Shown here piece after piece: positions 1 to 7,490 of a DNA stretch of 64,000 nucleotides; positions within the stretch are counted from its first letter, which is position 1; each line of letters opens with the position of its first letter. The notes beneath the pieces are model-generated. The model ran no database searches. It saw only the letters and a list, made by a program, of their open reading frames with translations, and was not told the origin of the DNA. Location of the stretch: contig BMQD01000002.1 in the NCBI GenBank assembly GCA_014647935.1, positions 434,001 through 498,000 of the forward strand, written 5' to 3'. The translations under genes and the position numbers were made by a program. The DNA is from Planomonospora parontospora. GTDB taxonomy: Bacteria; Actinomycetota; Actinomycetes; Streptosporangiales; Streptosporangiaceae.

Positions 1-1082
1 ACCTCGTGGAAGAGCTGGGCGGGCTCCAGCTTGCGCCGCATCTCCTCCGGGACGGCCTCGACCGTCGGCTGGAACACCTCGGCCAGCCAGCGGTGGGCCA
101 CGATCGCCTCGTCCTCGTGGCGCAGGCCGTACGAGACGCGGAAGGAGTCGAGGTCGTTGAGCAGCCGCCGGGCCTGGTTCTCCTCCACGTCCAGGCCGGT
201 GAGGCGGAGCAGCCTGCGCTGGTGGTGGCCGGCGTCCACGACCTTGGGCCGGACGATCAACCGGCCGGTGCCCGCCTTGCGGCGGACCATCATCTCGGCG
301 ACGTCGAAGCCGAGGGAGTTCAGCCGGCGGATCCGCTGGTCGATCATGTGCCAGTCGACCTCCTCGATGATCTCGTCGGAGGTGAGCTCGCCCCAGAGCG
401 CGTGGTAGCGCGAGCAGACCGAGTCGGCCACCTCCTCCGGGTCGATGGAGGGGTGGAGCAGGCCGCCGGCCTCCAGGTCGAGCATCTCGCCGTAGAGGTT
501 GGTGTGCGCGACGTCGATGTCGTGCCGGCGCTGCCCCTCGCTGATCATTGGGTGGAGCTCGCCGGTCTCGGCGTCGACCAGGTAGGCGGCGAAGGAGCCT
601 GCGTCCCTGCGGAAGAGCACGTTCGACAGCGAGCAGTCGCCCCAGTAGAAGCCGTTCAGGTGGAGCCGGACGAGCAGGACCGCCAGGGCGTCCAGGAGCC
701 GGTTGAGGGTGTCGGGCCGGATGGTCCCCGACATGACGGCCCGGTAGGGCAGGGAGAACTGCAGGTGCTGGGTGATCAGCGCGGAGTCCAGCGGCTCGCC
801 GTCGGCGCCGGTCCGGCCGGTGACGTACGCCACCGGCTCCACCGCGGGGGTGTCCAGCCGGTGCAGATCCCACAGCAGGCGGTACTCCCGCCTGGCGTAG
901 TGCTCGCTGATCTCCTTGATCGCGTAGACCCGGCCGGAGAGCCGGGCGAAGCGCACCACGTGCCGGGAGATGCCGCGCGGCAGCGAGACCAGGCGGTGCT
1001 CCGGCCACTTCTCCAGGGGCACGTCCCAGGGCAGGCGGAGCAGGTCCGGGTCGCTGGGGGAGCCGGTCAGCTGGAGGGGCAT
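1..1082 (-). CDS. DUF4032 family kinase-like protein (3' end outside window)
   Basis: The ATG start lies at 1082; about 360 codons are visible before the gene leaves the left edge. The product carries kinase-fold signatures: KEISEHYARREY near residue 65 (possible ATP-binding Lys), the loop YWGDCSLSNVLF (Asp and Asn spaced as in a catalytic loop) and AYLVDAETGE as a possible metal-binding segment. These match the DUF4032 family, a lipopolysaccharide-kinase/Rio-like group whose substrate is unknown. No signal peptide or membrane helix is visible, so it is probably cytoplasmic. It starts 2 nt after the stop codon of the class II aldolase, so the two genes should be one transcript. Family assignment is from remembered motifs; the function is not known. 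Confidence 0.8.
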   Translation of the reverse strand, partial: MPLQLTGSPSDPDLLRLPWDVPLEKWPEHRLVSLPRGISRHVVRFARLSGRVYAIKEISEHYARREYRLLWDLHRLDTPAVEPVAYVTGRTGADGEPLDSALITQHLQFSLPYRAVMSGTIRPDTLNRLLDALAVLLVRLHLNGFYWGDCSLSNVLFRRDAGSFAAYLVDAETGELHPMISEGQRRHDIDVAHTNLYGEMLDLEAGGLLHPSIDPEEVADSVCSRYHALWGELTSDEIIEEVDWHMIDQRIRRLNSLGFDVAEMMVRRKAGTGRLIVRPKVVDAGHHQRRLLRLTGLDVEENQARRLLNDLDSFRVSYGLRHEDEAIVAHRWLAEVFQPTVEAVPEEMRRKLEPAQLFHE

Positions 1083-1084
1083 CG

Positions 1085-1741
1085 TCAGTCCTCGCGGGTG
1101 GGGAACGTCGGGGGGTTGAAGGCGCGGTGGGCCACGGCCGCGAGCTGTTCGCCGGTGAGCACCCGGGGCTCGCCGACCGCCCTGGCGCGGACGTAGACCT
1201 CGCAGAGCCACTCCAGCAGCCGGGTCGCCTCGAAGGCGCCCGCCAGGTCGTCGCCGAGGGTGACGCCGCCGTGGGAGGCCAGCAGCGCGGCCCTCCTGCC
1301 GCCCTCCAGGGCGGCGCGGACGTTCGCGGCCAGCTCCGGGGTGCCGTAGGTGGCGTACTCGGCGACCCGGACCGGTCCGCCGAGCAGGAGCACGGTGTAG
1401 TGGATCGGCGGCAGCTCCGTCATGGTGGCGGCGACCACGGCGCCGAAAACGGAGTGGGTGTGCACCACGGCCCCGGCGTCGCCGCTCGCGTAGACCGCCA
1501 GGTGCATCGGCGTCTCGGAGGAGGGCCGCAGCGCGCCCTCGACCAGGTGGCCCGCCACGTCGACGACCGGGCAGGCCTCGGGCTCCAGCCGGTCCAGGGG
1601 GACCCCGCTCGGCGTGACCGCGACCAGGTCCCCGGCGCGCACGCTCAGGTTGCCGGCGGTCCCGACGACCAGTCCGGTCTCGGCGGCCCGGCGGCCGTAC
1701 TCGCACAGCAGGCGGCGTTGCTCGGCCAGCAGCATGACCAT
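1085..1741 (-). CDS. Class II aldolase/adducin family protein (fuculose-phosphate-aldolase-like)
   Basis: This 218-aa protein has the full class II sugar-phosphate aldolase layout: a phosphate-binding GTAGNLSVR loop (residues 27-35), TPSG (43-46), the catalytic Glu76 in SSETPMHLAVY, zinc ligands His94 and His96 in HTHS, and a third His157 in LLASHGG. Such enzymes cleave or form L-fuculose-1-phosphate or related phosphorylated ketoses with zinc. Length fits FucA (about 215 aa). The substrate cannot be told from sequence. It is the first gene of a two-gene unit with the DUF4032 protein. No Shine-Dalgarno is evident before ATG 1741; a second in-frame ATG is at 1735, and a leaderless transcript is possible. 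Confidence 0.9.
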   Translation of the reverse strand: MVMLLAEQRRLLCEYGRRAAETGLVVGTAGNLSVRAGDLVAVTPSGVPLDRLEPEACPVVDVAGHLVEGALRPSSETPMHLAVYASGDAGAVVHTHSVFGAVVAATMTELPPIHYTVLLLGGPVRVAEYATYGTPELAANVRAALEGGRRAALLASHGGVTLGDDLAGAFEATRLLEWLCEVYVRARAVGEPRVLTGEQLAAVAHRAFNPPTFPTRED

Positions 1742-1753
1742 AAACGTACGGCT

Positions 1754-1779
1754 TTGCGGTAATAAGGGGCAAACCGCAA
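1754..1779. promoter_or_regulatory. Inverted repeat upstream of the aldolase gene
   Basis: TTGCGGT (1754-1760) and ACCGCAA (1773-1779) form a 7-bp inverted repeat with a 12-nt AT-richer spacer. It lies 13 bp upstream of the aldolase start on the minus strand and in the divergent gap before the pterin dehydratase. It may be an operator; nothing identifies the binding protein. Confidence 0.35.
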
Positions 1780-1886
1780 CTTACTCCGTCATGCGGAAGA
1801 CGCGCCCGCGACGCGACGGCCTTCTGGGCCTGGGAACGGGCGTGGCGTGATTCGGCGTCCCGCCTCCGATGTGATCTCCTGGGGCG

Positions 1887-2180
1887 ATGGACCTGCTTGA
1901 CGACTCCGCCGTGCAGCGGCGGCTGGCCGAGGTGCCCGAGTGGCGGCGCGAGGGCGACGAGATCCGCCGGAAGGTGACCGCCCCCGACTTCCCAACCGCG
2001 ATCCGCATCGTCGACGAGATCGCGGTCGAGGCCGAGAAGATGAACCACCACCCCGACATCGACATCCGCTGGCGCACCCTGCACCTGGCCCTGACCACTC
2101 ATGACGCCGGCGGCCTGACCGAGAACGACTTCGCGCTGGCCGCCCGCATCGACGGGATCGCCGCCGCCCACGGGGCCTGA
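1887..2180 (+). CDS. phhB: 4a-hydroxytetrahydrobiopterin dehydratase (PCD/DCoH family)
   Basis: A 97-aa protein with the family signature KMNHHPDI (residues 51-58), followed by the conserved THDAGGLTENDF (71-82). His54, His55 and His72 match the active-site histidines of pterin-4a-carbinolamine dehydratase, which dehydrates the carbinolamine made when aromatic amino-acid hydroxylases use a pterin cofactor. Length is typical (about 95-100 aa). It is a stand-alone gene; no hydroxylase is adjacent, so the gene may serve another pterin-related role in this organism. The start at 1887 has only a weak G-rich stretch upstream. Confidence 0.92.
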   Translation: MDLLDDSAVQRRLAEVPEWRREGDEIRRKVTAPDFPTAIRIVDEIAVEAEKMNHHPDIDIRWRTLHLALTTHDAGGLTENDFALAARIDGIAAAHGA

Positions 2181-2205
2181 CGGCCGTTCGGCCCTCCCGG
2201 CCGTC
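2179..2205 (+). terminator. Possible hairpin terminator after the pterin dehydratase
   Basis: GACGGCC (2179-2185) and GGCCGTC (2199-2205) pair across a 13-nt loop and begin at the stop codon. There is no T-run, as is usual for high-GC actinomycetes. Weak support. Confidence 0.3.
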
Positions 2206-2366
2206 CGCTCCTCCCGTGCTGCGGTGCCCGCCGTGCGATGCGGGCCCGCCGTACGGCGTGGGCGCGCCGGGAGAGGAGTGGGAGCTCCATCAGGCGAACA
2301 CCCTGCGTGCCCGGACGGTCACTCGTTAGAGTGGGGCGTCCTTCCCGCCGGGCCGAGGAGATGCCG

Positions 2367-2942
2367 ATGCGCCGCCTGCCGTGGATTCTCACCGCCGTCA
2401 CCCTGCTGGCCGCGGCGTGCGGCGGGCAGAGTGGCCCGGAGGGCAGGGCCCGGCCGGCCGTGCACGACGTGACCCCGGGGGGGACCGTGCTCTCCGGTGG
2501 CGGCACGTTCGGCGCGCCCGCCCCGCGGGCCACCGCGATCGCCTACGACAGGGCGCTGGTGCCGCCGGGGGCGTGGGCCCGCGTGACGGCGGAGTCCGGG
2601 GCGGTGCTGTCCACGGCGAAGGTCGAGGTCCGCGGCTTCCTGCCCGGCCGGACGTACGGCGTGCACCTGCACGTGAACCCGTGCGGCGCCGACCCCGACG
2701 ACGCCGGGCCGCACTACCGCGACGGCCACCACTCCCACGCCAGCGCCGCCAGCGAGGTCTGGCTCGACTTCACCACCGACCGGCGGGGCGCGGCCAGCGC
2801 GACGGCGAAGCAGGACTGGGCGTTCGCCCCGGGCCGGCCACCCCGCTCGCTGGTCGTCCACGCCGAGCCGACCAGGACGGCCGGGGCCGACGCGGGCTCC
2901 GCCGGGCCCCGGGTCGCCTGCGTCACGCTCGCGGCGAGCTGA
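2367..2942 (+). CDS. Cu/Zn superoxide dismutase-like lipoprotein
   Basis: The preferred start is ATG 2367, because GAGGAG (2355-2360) sits 6 nt before it; an in-frame ATG at 2361 is too close. The 191-aa product begins with a short lipoprotein signal ending in LLAAAC (Cys18). The SOD_Cu fold follows: His100 and His102 in HLHV, His116 in GPHY, SEVWLDFTTD (129-138), and His165 in SLVVHAEP. These match the four copper ligands. The zinc-site region (DGHHSHAS, 119-126) does not clearly align with the classical ligands, so zinc binding is uncertain. It would act outside the membrane against superoxide. A 52-bp duplication of its 3' end follows the gene. Confidence 0.82.
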   Translation: MRRLPWILTAVTLLAAACGGQSGPEGRARPAVHDVTPGGTVLSGGGTFGAPAPRATAIAYDRALVPPGAWARVTAESGAVLSTAKVEVRGFLPGRTYGVHLHVNPCGADPDDAGPHYRDGHHSHASAASEVWLDFTTDRRGAASATAKQDWAFAPGRPPRSLVVHAEPTRTAGADAGSAGPRVACVTLAAS

Positions 2943-2997
2943 GACGGGCTCCGCCGGACCCCGGGCCGACCGCGTCACGCTCGCCGCGAGCCGGGAC
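2894..2997. repeat. 52-bp tandem duplication of the SOD gene 3' end
   Basis: Positions 2894-2945 and 2946-2997 are adjacent copies of a 52-bp unit that begins GGGCTCCGCCGG. By my count 45 of 52 bases agree. The first copy contains the final SOD codons and the TGA stop; the second is non-coding and has lost the stop. Confidence 0.85.
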
Positions 2998-3033
2998 GGG
3001 CGCCGGCGCGGCGCCGGGCGGCGCACCGGGACG

Positions 3034-3078
3034 GGCACCGGTTCGCGCCTTCCTCGGGGGAGGGCACGAACCGGTGCC
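3034..3078. terminator. Bidirectional hairpin between convergent genes
   Basis: A perfect 12-bp inverted repeat, GGCACCGGTTCG (3034-3045) and CGAACCGGTGCC (3067-3078), separated by 21 nt. It lies between the convergent SOD and LpqF-like genes and probably ends both transcripts. Confidence 0.65.
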
Positions 3079-3098
3079 ACCGGTGCCCGCCGTCCGGG

Positions 3099-4532
3099 TC
3101 AGCCCCTGGCGAGCAGCGCGAACGCGCCGCGGCTGAGCGAGATGAGCTCGGGGGCGACCTTGGCCTCGTCGAGCGGCTTCCTGCGGTCGTTCGCCAGCGG
3201 GACGACGACGTAGGTCCGCCCGGCGGCCGTGCGGGCGGCGTAGGCCAGGTCGAACACACCGAGCTCGGAGCCGCCCTTGGCCCAGACGACGGGCCACTTC
3301 GCGGGGTCCAGCCCGATCCCGATGTCGCTGGCCGAGAGCGCCCCGTGCAGCGGCTCGCTGTACAGCTTCGCCAGCCCGCTGAAGGCACGGCACACGTCCT
3401 TCGGCGAGCCGAACCACTCCAGCGTGTGGGTCTCGCGGGGCGCGGTCCACACCTTGATGTCGGTGAGCTTCAGCCCGGCGACGACGTTCTCCAGGTACGC
3501 GCGCCTGCCCTGGGCGTCCCGCGCGAGGTAGGCCCTGGCGTGCTTCGGGTAGTCGACGCCCTTGAGCAGGAACGACTCCTTGGTGGTCAGGAAGGGGATG
3601 TTGCCCTTCGGGTGGTCGGACCACTGGCGCACCTTGGCCTCGACGGCCTTGCGGCCGGCGGTGTGGATGAGCATGTCGGTGGCGGTGTTGTCGCTGATCG
3701 AGATCATCAGCTCGGCCGCCTCGCGGACCGTGACGGTGCTGTTGTCCGGCCGCTCGAACAGGCCGCCCTCGCTCGGGCTCTTCCACTCCGGCCTGATGGT
3801 GAGCTCGGTGTCCCAGCTCAGCTTCCCGTCCCTGATCTTCTCGGCCACCGCGCCGAGCACGTAGAGCTTGAAGATCGAGCCCAGCGGCCGGGCCTTGCCC
3901 GCGGCCAGGCCGTGCACGGTCCGGCACCGGCCCCGGGAGTCGATCTCCGCGGCGAGGAAGCCCACCTCGGGGGCGGCCTTGCGCAGCCGGGCGTCGAGCT
4001 CGGCCCAGCTCTTCGGGGCGGCCGGGATCGGCGGCTGCGGGGCCCCCACCCCGAGCCTGTCGATCTTCCCCTGCGCGTTCACCCGGAGCTGGAGCGTGAC
4101 CTCCTCCTTGCCGATCCTCCCCGTCCCGGTCAGCGCGGTGGGCGTGACCTCGGTGAGCTTCTCCAGCGTGAGCCCGCGCACGTCCGCGAGGAAGGCGTTG
4201 AACTTCTCGACGGTCAGCTCCGCCAGGAAGGCGGCCTCGACGTGCCCGGCCAGCTCGCTCCCGGAGAGCGGCGCCCGGTCCGGCGCGCCCAGGAACCAGC
4301 GGAGCTGCCGGCCGGCCGGGCTGTCGGGGATCTCCGGGGCGGCGGTGACCGCGGAGGCGGTGATCTGAGCGACATGAGTGAACTGGATGGTCTGAGCGTC
4401 GTGAGTGACCTGAGCGGCCTGCGCGACCGGCGCGGCCTGCGCCGCCTGCCCGCCGGTGAGCGCGATCACCGGGACGGCCGCGGCGGCCAGGGCCGCCGCC
4501 AGGAGGCGGGTCGGTCGGGACAGCGGTCGCAT
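3099..4532 (-). CDS. Secreted serine hydrolase, Cpe/LpqF-like (class A beta-lactamase fold)
   Basis: Start ATG 4532 has GAGGAG a few nt upstream and opens a classical signal peptide (MRPLSRPTRLLAAALAAAAV, cleavage near residue 33). The 477-aa product has an N-terminal ORF12/LpqF-type domain (about 70-165) and a C-terminal beta-lactamase-like domain with SIFK (Ser219, Lys222), the SDN motif (280-282) and KGG (419-421) at the KTG position. The class A Glu166 region is not obvious. Such proteins are related to clavulanate-cluster ORF12 and mycobacterial LpqF, and behave as esterases or weak beta-lactamases rather than true resistance enzymes. Residues 36-60 contain an imperfect VAQ.TH.AQ repeat. 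It is monocistronic and convergent with the SOD gene. Confidence 0.85.
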   Translation of the reverse strand: MRPLSRPTRLLAAALAAAAVPVIALTGGQAAQAAPVAQAAQVTHDAQTIQFTHVAQITASAVTAAPEIPDSPAGRQLRWFLGAPDRAPLSGSELAGHVEAAFLAELTVEKFNAFLADVRGLTLEKLTEVTPTALTGTGRIGKEEVTLQLRVNAQGKIDRLGVGAPQPPIPAAPKSWAELDARLRKAAPEVGFLAAEIDSRGRCRTVHGLAAGKARPLGSIFKLYVLGAVAEKIRDGKLSWDTELTIRPEWKSPSEGGLFERPDNSTVTVREAAELMISISDNTATDMLIHTAGRKAVEAKVRQWSDHPKGNIPFLTTKESFLLKGVDYPKHARAYLARDAQGRRAYLENVVAGLKLTDIKVWTAPRETHTLEWFGSPKDVCRAFSGLAKLYSEPLHGALSASDIGIGLDPAKWPVVWAKGGSELGVFDLAYAARTAAGRTYVVVPLANDRRKPLDEAKVAPELISLSRGAFALLARG

Positions 4533-4710
4533 GGGGACTCCTCGTCGTCGTGGTTCCGGCCGCCCCTCCGGCGGCCTCGGTCCGAACCTAGGGAGCGGCG
4601 CGGCGGCGCAGTACCCGGCAGTCCCCCGTCCTCCGGGGTGCGGCAAACTGCACCCGGTGTGCGGACAACCTCATGGACGGCGGGCCCGGTGGAGGGCCAC
4701 GCTGCGTTCC

Positions 4711-6753
4711 ATGGCATCCACCAGGGCCCGTCTGCTGTCCGGCGCGGCGGCCGGCGCAGCCTCGGCCGGGATCGTCGCGGGCGCGGTCATGGAGACCGGC
4801 CTGCCCGTCCCGTTCACCCAGTGGGTGTTCATCGCGGCGTGCCTGTCGCTGCCCGCCCTCGGCCTGCTCATCGCGCGGCGCCGCCCGGACAACGTGTACG
4901 GCTGGCTGCTGCTGGCCACCGCCGGCTGCCTGGGGCTCGGGGCGTCCGGATACGGCCTCCTGCTGCGCGGAGGCCCGGGACCGGCGGCCGCCGCCGGCGT
5001 CCTGATGCTCTCGTTCTTCCCCCTCTTCTACGGTCTGAGCTGGGTCTTCATCCCGCTGCTCTTCCCCGACGGGCGGCTGCCCTCGCGGCGCTGGCGGGCG
5101 GGTGCCCGGATCGCCGCGGCGGTGATCGCCGTCTACTGGCTGGGCATCCTGCTGAGCCCGGACGAGGTCTACGTGTCCTTCTTCTCCGGGGGCAACCCGT
5201 TCGACCTCGGCGGGACGGCCGGCCTGGTCGCAGGGGCCGCGGGCGGGCTGGGGCAGCTGGCGACCTTCCTGGCCGCGCTCGCGGTGCTGGCCTCGCTCGT
5301 CCTGCGCTGCCTGCGGAGCCCGGCGGCCGAGCGCCGCCCGCTGCGCTGGATGATCGCCGGGACGGTCGCCAACCTCGGCGGGTACGTCCTGACGGGGGTC
5401 TTCGCCGAGAAGGGCCAGGAGGCCGCGGGCTGGTTCGGCGCCCTCACCATCATGGCCGCCATGCCCGCCGTGATCGCGGCGGCGGTGTTCCGGCACAACC
5501 TGCTCGACGTCCGGGTGGGGATCCGGGGGTCGCGGCTCTTTCTCGTCTTCGACCTGCGGCCCACGGTGGACGAGCTGCTGACCGAGATCGGCCCGGGGCT
5601 GGAGGACGCCGACCCGGTCGAGCAGCTCGAACGGCTGGCGGGAGCCGTACGGGCCGGGCTGGAGGTCCGGTGGGCGGCCGTCGCGCTGGCCGACGGCACG
5701 CGGGTGGTCGCGGGGGAGGAGGACGGCGAGGCGGTGCTCACCGTGCCGGCCGGGCTGGGGCACATCGCCTGCGGACCGAAGACCGCCGGGCCCGTCACGG
5801 CCGAGGACCGGCGGCTGCTGGGGGCGCTGGCCGTACCGGTCGGGCTGGCGATCCGGAGCGCGGCGCTGGCCGCCCGGCTGGTCGACGCCGAGGAGGCGGG
5901 GCGGCGGCGGATCGAACGGGACATCCACGACGGCGCGCAGCAGCAGCTCGTCGCGCTCATCGCGGGCCTGGAGCTGGCCAGGGCCACCGGAGGGGAACCC
6001 GAGCTGCTGGCGCTGCTGCGGGAGCAGGCGCGCCAGGCCCTCGCCGACCTGCGGGAGCTGGCGGCGGGCATCCACCCGTCCGCGCTGAGCCAGGGCGGGC
6101 TGGCCGAGGCGGTCGAGGAGCGCTGCTCGCGCCTGCCGGTGGCGACCACCGTGACCGCCGCCCCCGAACTGCGGGCCCGGCGCTTCCCCGACCAGGTCGA
6201 GGGCGCGATGTACTTCACGGTGAGCGAGGCGGTGGCCAACGCGCTCAAGCACGCCGACGCCACCCGGATCGAGGTACGGCTGGCGCACGCCGCGGGGCGG
6301 CTCCAGGCCGTGGTGGCCGACGACGGGAGGGGCTTCGACCCGGCGGTGACCGGCCGGCGGGGGCTCGGGCCGCTGGCCGACCGGCTGCGGGCGCTCGGCG
6401 GGAGCCTGGAGGTGTCCAGTGCGCCGGGGGAGGGCACCCGGGTGCGAGCCTGGGTGCCGGTGCCGGTGCCGGTGCCGGTGTACCGTTCTGTGCCTGAGTT
6501 CGGGTCCGGACCTGGGTCCGGGTCCGGGGCGGGGCCCGCGCTCGGACCCGGGGACAGGCGCGGGGACAGGCTCGGGCCGTCGTCAGCCGAAGACGGCGGG
6601 CGGGGGGACGGGGACGACCACCGGGTCGCCGTCGTTCAGCGGCGGGGCCCCGGCGACGAAGCGGGTCAGCTCCTCCCCGTGCAGGCAGCGGGCCTGGGTG
6701 AGGCCGCCCGCGGCCCGGCGGGTCAGCCCGGCCAGGGGGAGGGCGGCGGGTGA
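4711..6753 (+). CDS. NarL-type sensor histidine kinase with unusual C-terminal tail
   Basis: From ATG 4711 the protein has about six or seven membrane helices (residues 5-265), a GAF-like linker, a HisKA_3 dimerisation helix with the phospho-acceptor His406 in RRRIERDIHDGAQQQ, and a HATPase_c domain with SEAVANALKHA, DDGRGF and GLGPLADR. It resembles two-component kinases that pair with LuxR/NarL-type regulators, but no regulator is adjacent, so it is an orphan here. The kinase domain ends near residue 585 (position 6465). After a GTGCCG repeat the frame stays open for about 95 low-complexity codons to 6753, running 171 nt antisense into the convergent gene. That tail is probably not conserved and may come from a slipped repeat. 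Confidence 0.85.
   Translation: MASTRARLLSGAAAGAASAGIVAGAVMETGLPVPFTQWVFIAACLSLPALGLLIARRRPDNVYGWLLLATAGCLGLGASGYGLLLRGGPGPAAAAGVLMLSFFPLFYGLSWVFIPLLFPDGRLPSRRWRAGARIAAAVIAVYWLGILLSPDEVYVSFFSGGNPFDLGGTAGLVAGAAGGLGQLATFLAALAVLASLVLRCLRSPAAERRPLRWMIAGTVANLGGYVLTGVFAEKGQEAAGWFGALTIMAAMPAVIAAAVFRHNLLDVRVGIRGSRLFLVFDLRPTVDELLTEIGPGLEDADPVEQLERLAGAVRAGLEVRWAAVALADGTRVVAGEEDGEAVLTVPAGLGHIACGPKTAGPVTAEDRRLLGALAVPVGLAIRSAALAARLVDAEEAGRRRIERDIHDGAQQQLVALIAGLELARATGGEPELLALLREQARQALADLRELAAGIHPSALSQGGLAEAVEERCSRLPVATTVTAAPELRARRFPDQVEGAMYFTVSEAVANALKHADATRIEVRLAHAAGRLQAVVADDGRGFDPAVTGRRGLGPLADRLRALGGSLEVSSAPGEGTRVRAWVPVPVPVPVYRSVPEFGSGPGSGSGAGPALGPGDRRGDRLGPSSAEDGGRGDGDDHRVAVVQRRGPGDEAGQLLPVQAAGLGEAARGPAGQPGQGEGGG
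6452..6480 (+). repeat. GTGCCG hexanucleotide tandem repeat
   Basis: Consecutive GTGCCG units encode a Val-Pro run exactly where the histidine kinase domain ends. In the neighbouring frame a TGA occurs at about 6495, so a slip of one base here would end the protein almost at once. Confidence 0.7.
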
Positions 6754-7431
6754 GGCGGCGGCGATGAGGTTGCCGAACCGGCGGCCGCGCAGCACGCCGG
6801 GCTCGGCCAGCATCGCCACGTGGCGGAAGGTCCCGCCGATCGTCGCGAGCACCCGCCGGGCGAAGGCCAGTCCCTTGCCGTCGGCGATGTTGACCAGCAG
6901 CGTCCCGGACGGGCGCAGCACGCGGGCCACCTCGCCCATGTACTCGGAGGTGGCCAGGTCGAGCGGCATCATGGCGCCGCTGAAGGCGTCCAGCACGAGC
7001 AGGTCGGCCGAGCCGTCGGCGAGCCCGGCGGTGGCGCTGCGGCCGTCGAGGATCTTCACCTTGAGCCGGGGCACGGACTTCAGGCGGAGCTGGTCGCGGA
7101 CGAGCTGGACCAGGCCGCCGTCGGGCTCGGCTACGAGCTGCCGGGATCCCGGGCGGGTCGCCGCGACGTAGCGGGGCAGGGTGCAGGCGCAGCCGCCGAC
7201 GTGCACGGCGTCCAGCGGCCCCTCGTCCAGCAGGTCGATCACCAGGGCCATCAGCTGGACGTACTCGAAATCGAGGTAGGTGGGGTCGTCCAGGTCGACG
7301 TAGGACTGGGGGACACCGCCGGAGGAGACGACCCAGCCCGAGGGCCTGTCGAGGTCGCGCAGCAGGTCGACCTCCCCGAAGGTCACCGGGTAACGGCCCG
7401 GCATCGGCCCCTGTGCTTCCCGCCTGGACAT
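6583..7431 (-). CDS. Spermidine synthase-like SAM-binding protein
   Basis: ATG 7431 has AGAGG 9 nt upstream and is preferred over a GTG at 7461. The 282-aa product shows a Rossmann methyltransferase/polyamine-synthase core: VHVGG (76-80, nucleotide loop), Glu102 in AEPDGG (acidic residue after beta2) and LLVLDAFSG (144-152). The usual aminopropyltransferase Asp pair is not clearly complete, so true spermidine synthesis is doubtful; actinomycete genomes hold many such orphan spermidine synthase-like proteins. There are no membrane segments. Its promoter shares a 59-bp gap with the divergent penicillin-binding protein gene. Confidence 0.8.
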   Translation of the reverse strand: MSRREAQGPMPGRYPVTFGEVDLLRDLDRPSGWVVSSGGVPQSYVDLDDPTYLDFEYVQLMALVIDLLDEGPLDAVHVGGCACTLPRYVAATRPGSRQLVAEPDGGLVQLVRDQLRLKSVPRLKVKILDGRSATAGLADGSADLLVLDAFSGAMMPLDLATSEYMGEVARVLRPSGTLLVNIADGKGLAFARRVLATIGGTFRHVAMLAEPGVLRGRRFGNLIAAASPAALPLAGLTRRAAGGLTQARCLHGEELTRFVAGAPPLNDGDPVVVPVPPPAVFG

Positions 7432-7490
7432 CCCTTTGATCCTCTTTCCTCTGATATACACCGGGTGGAGACTCTTCTGGGAGAAACCGT

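Noticed and set aside
3099-4532. LpqF-like protein as a true class A beta-lactamase
   Set aside because: KTG is KGG, no omega-loop Glu is evident and the N-terminal domain matches Cpe/LpqF proteins.
3345-6497. Very long plus-strand open frame over the LpqF-like and kinase genes
   Set aside because: It is the antisense/out-of-frame shadow of real genes, rich in Arg/Gly/Pro, with no domains. Codon use fits the opposite or shifted frame.
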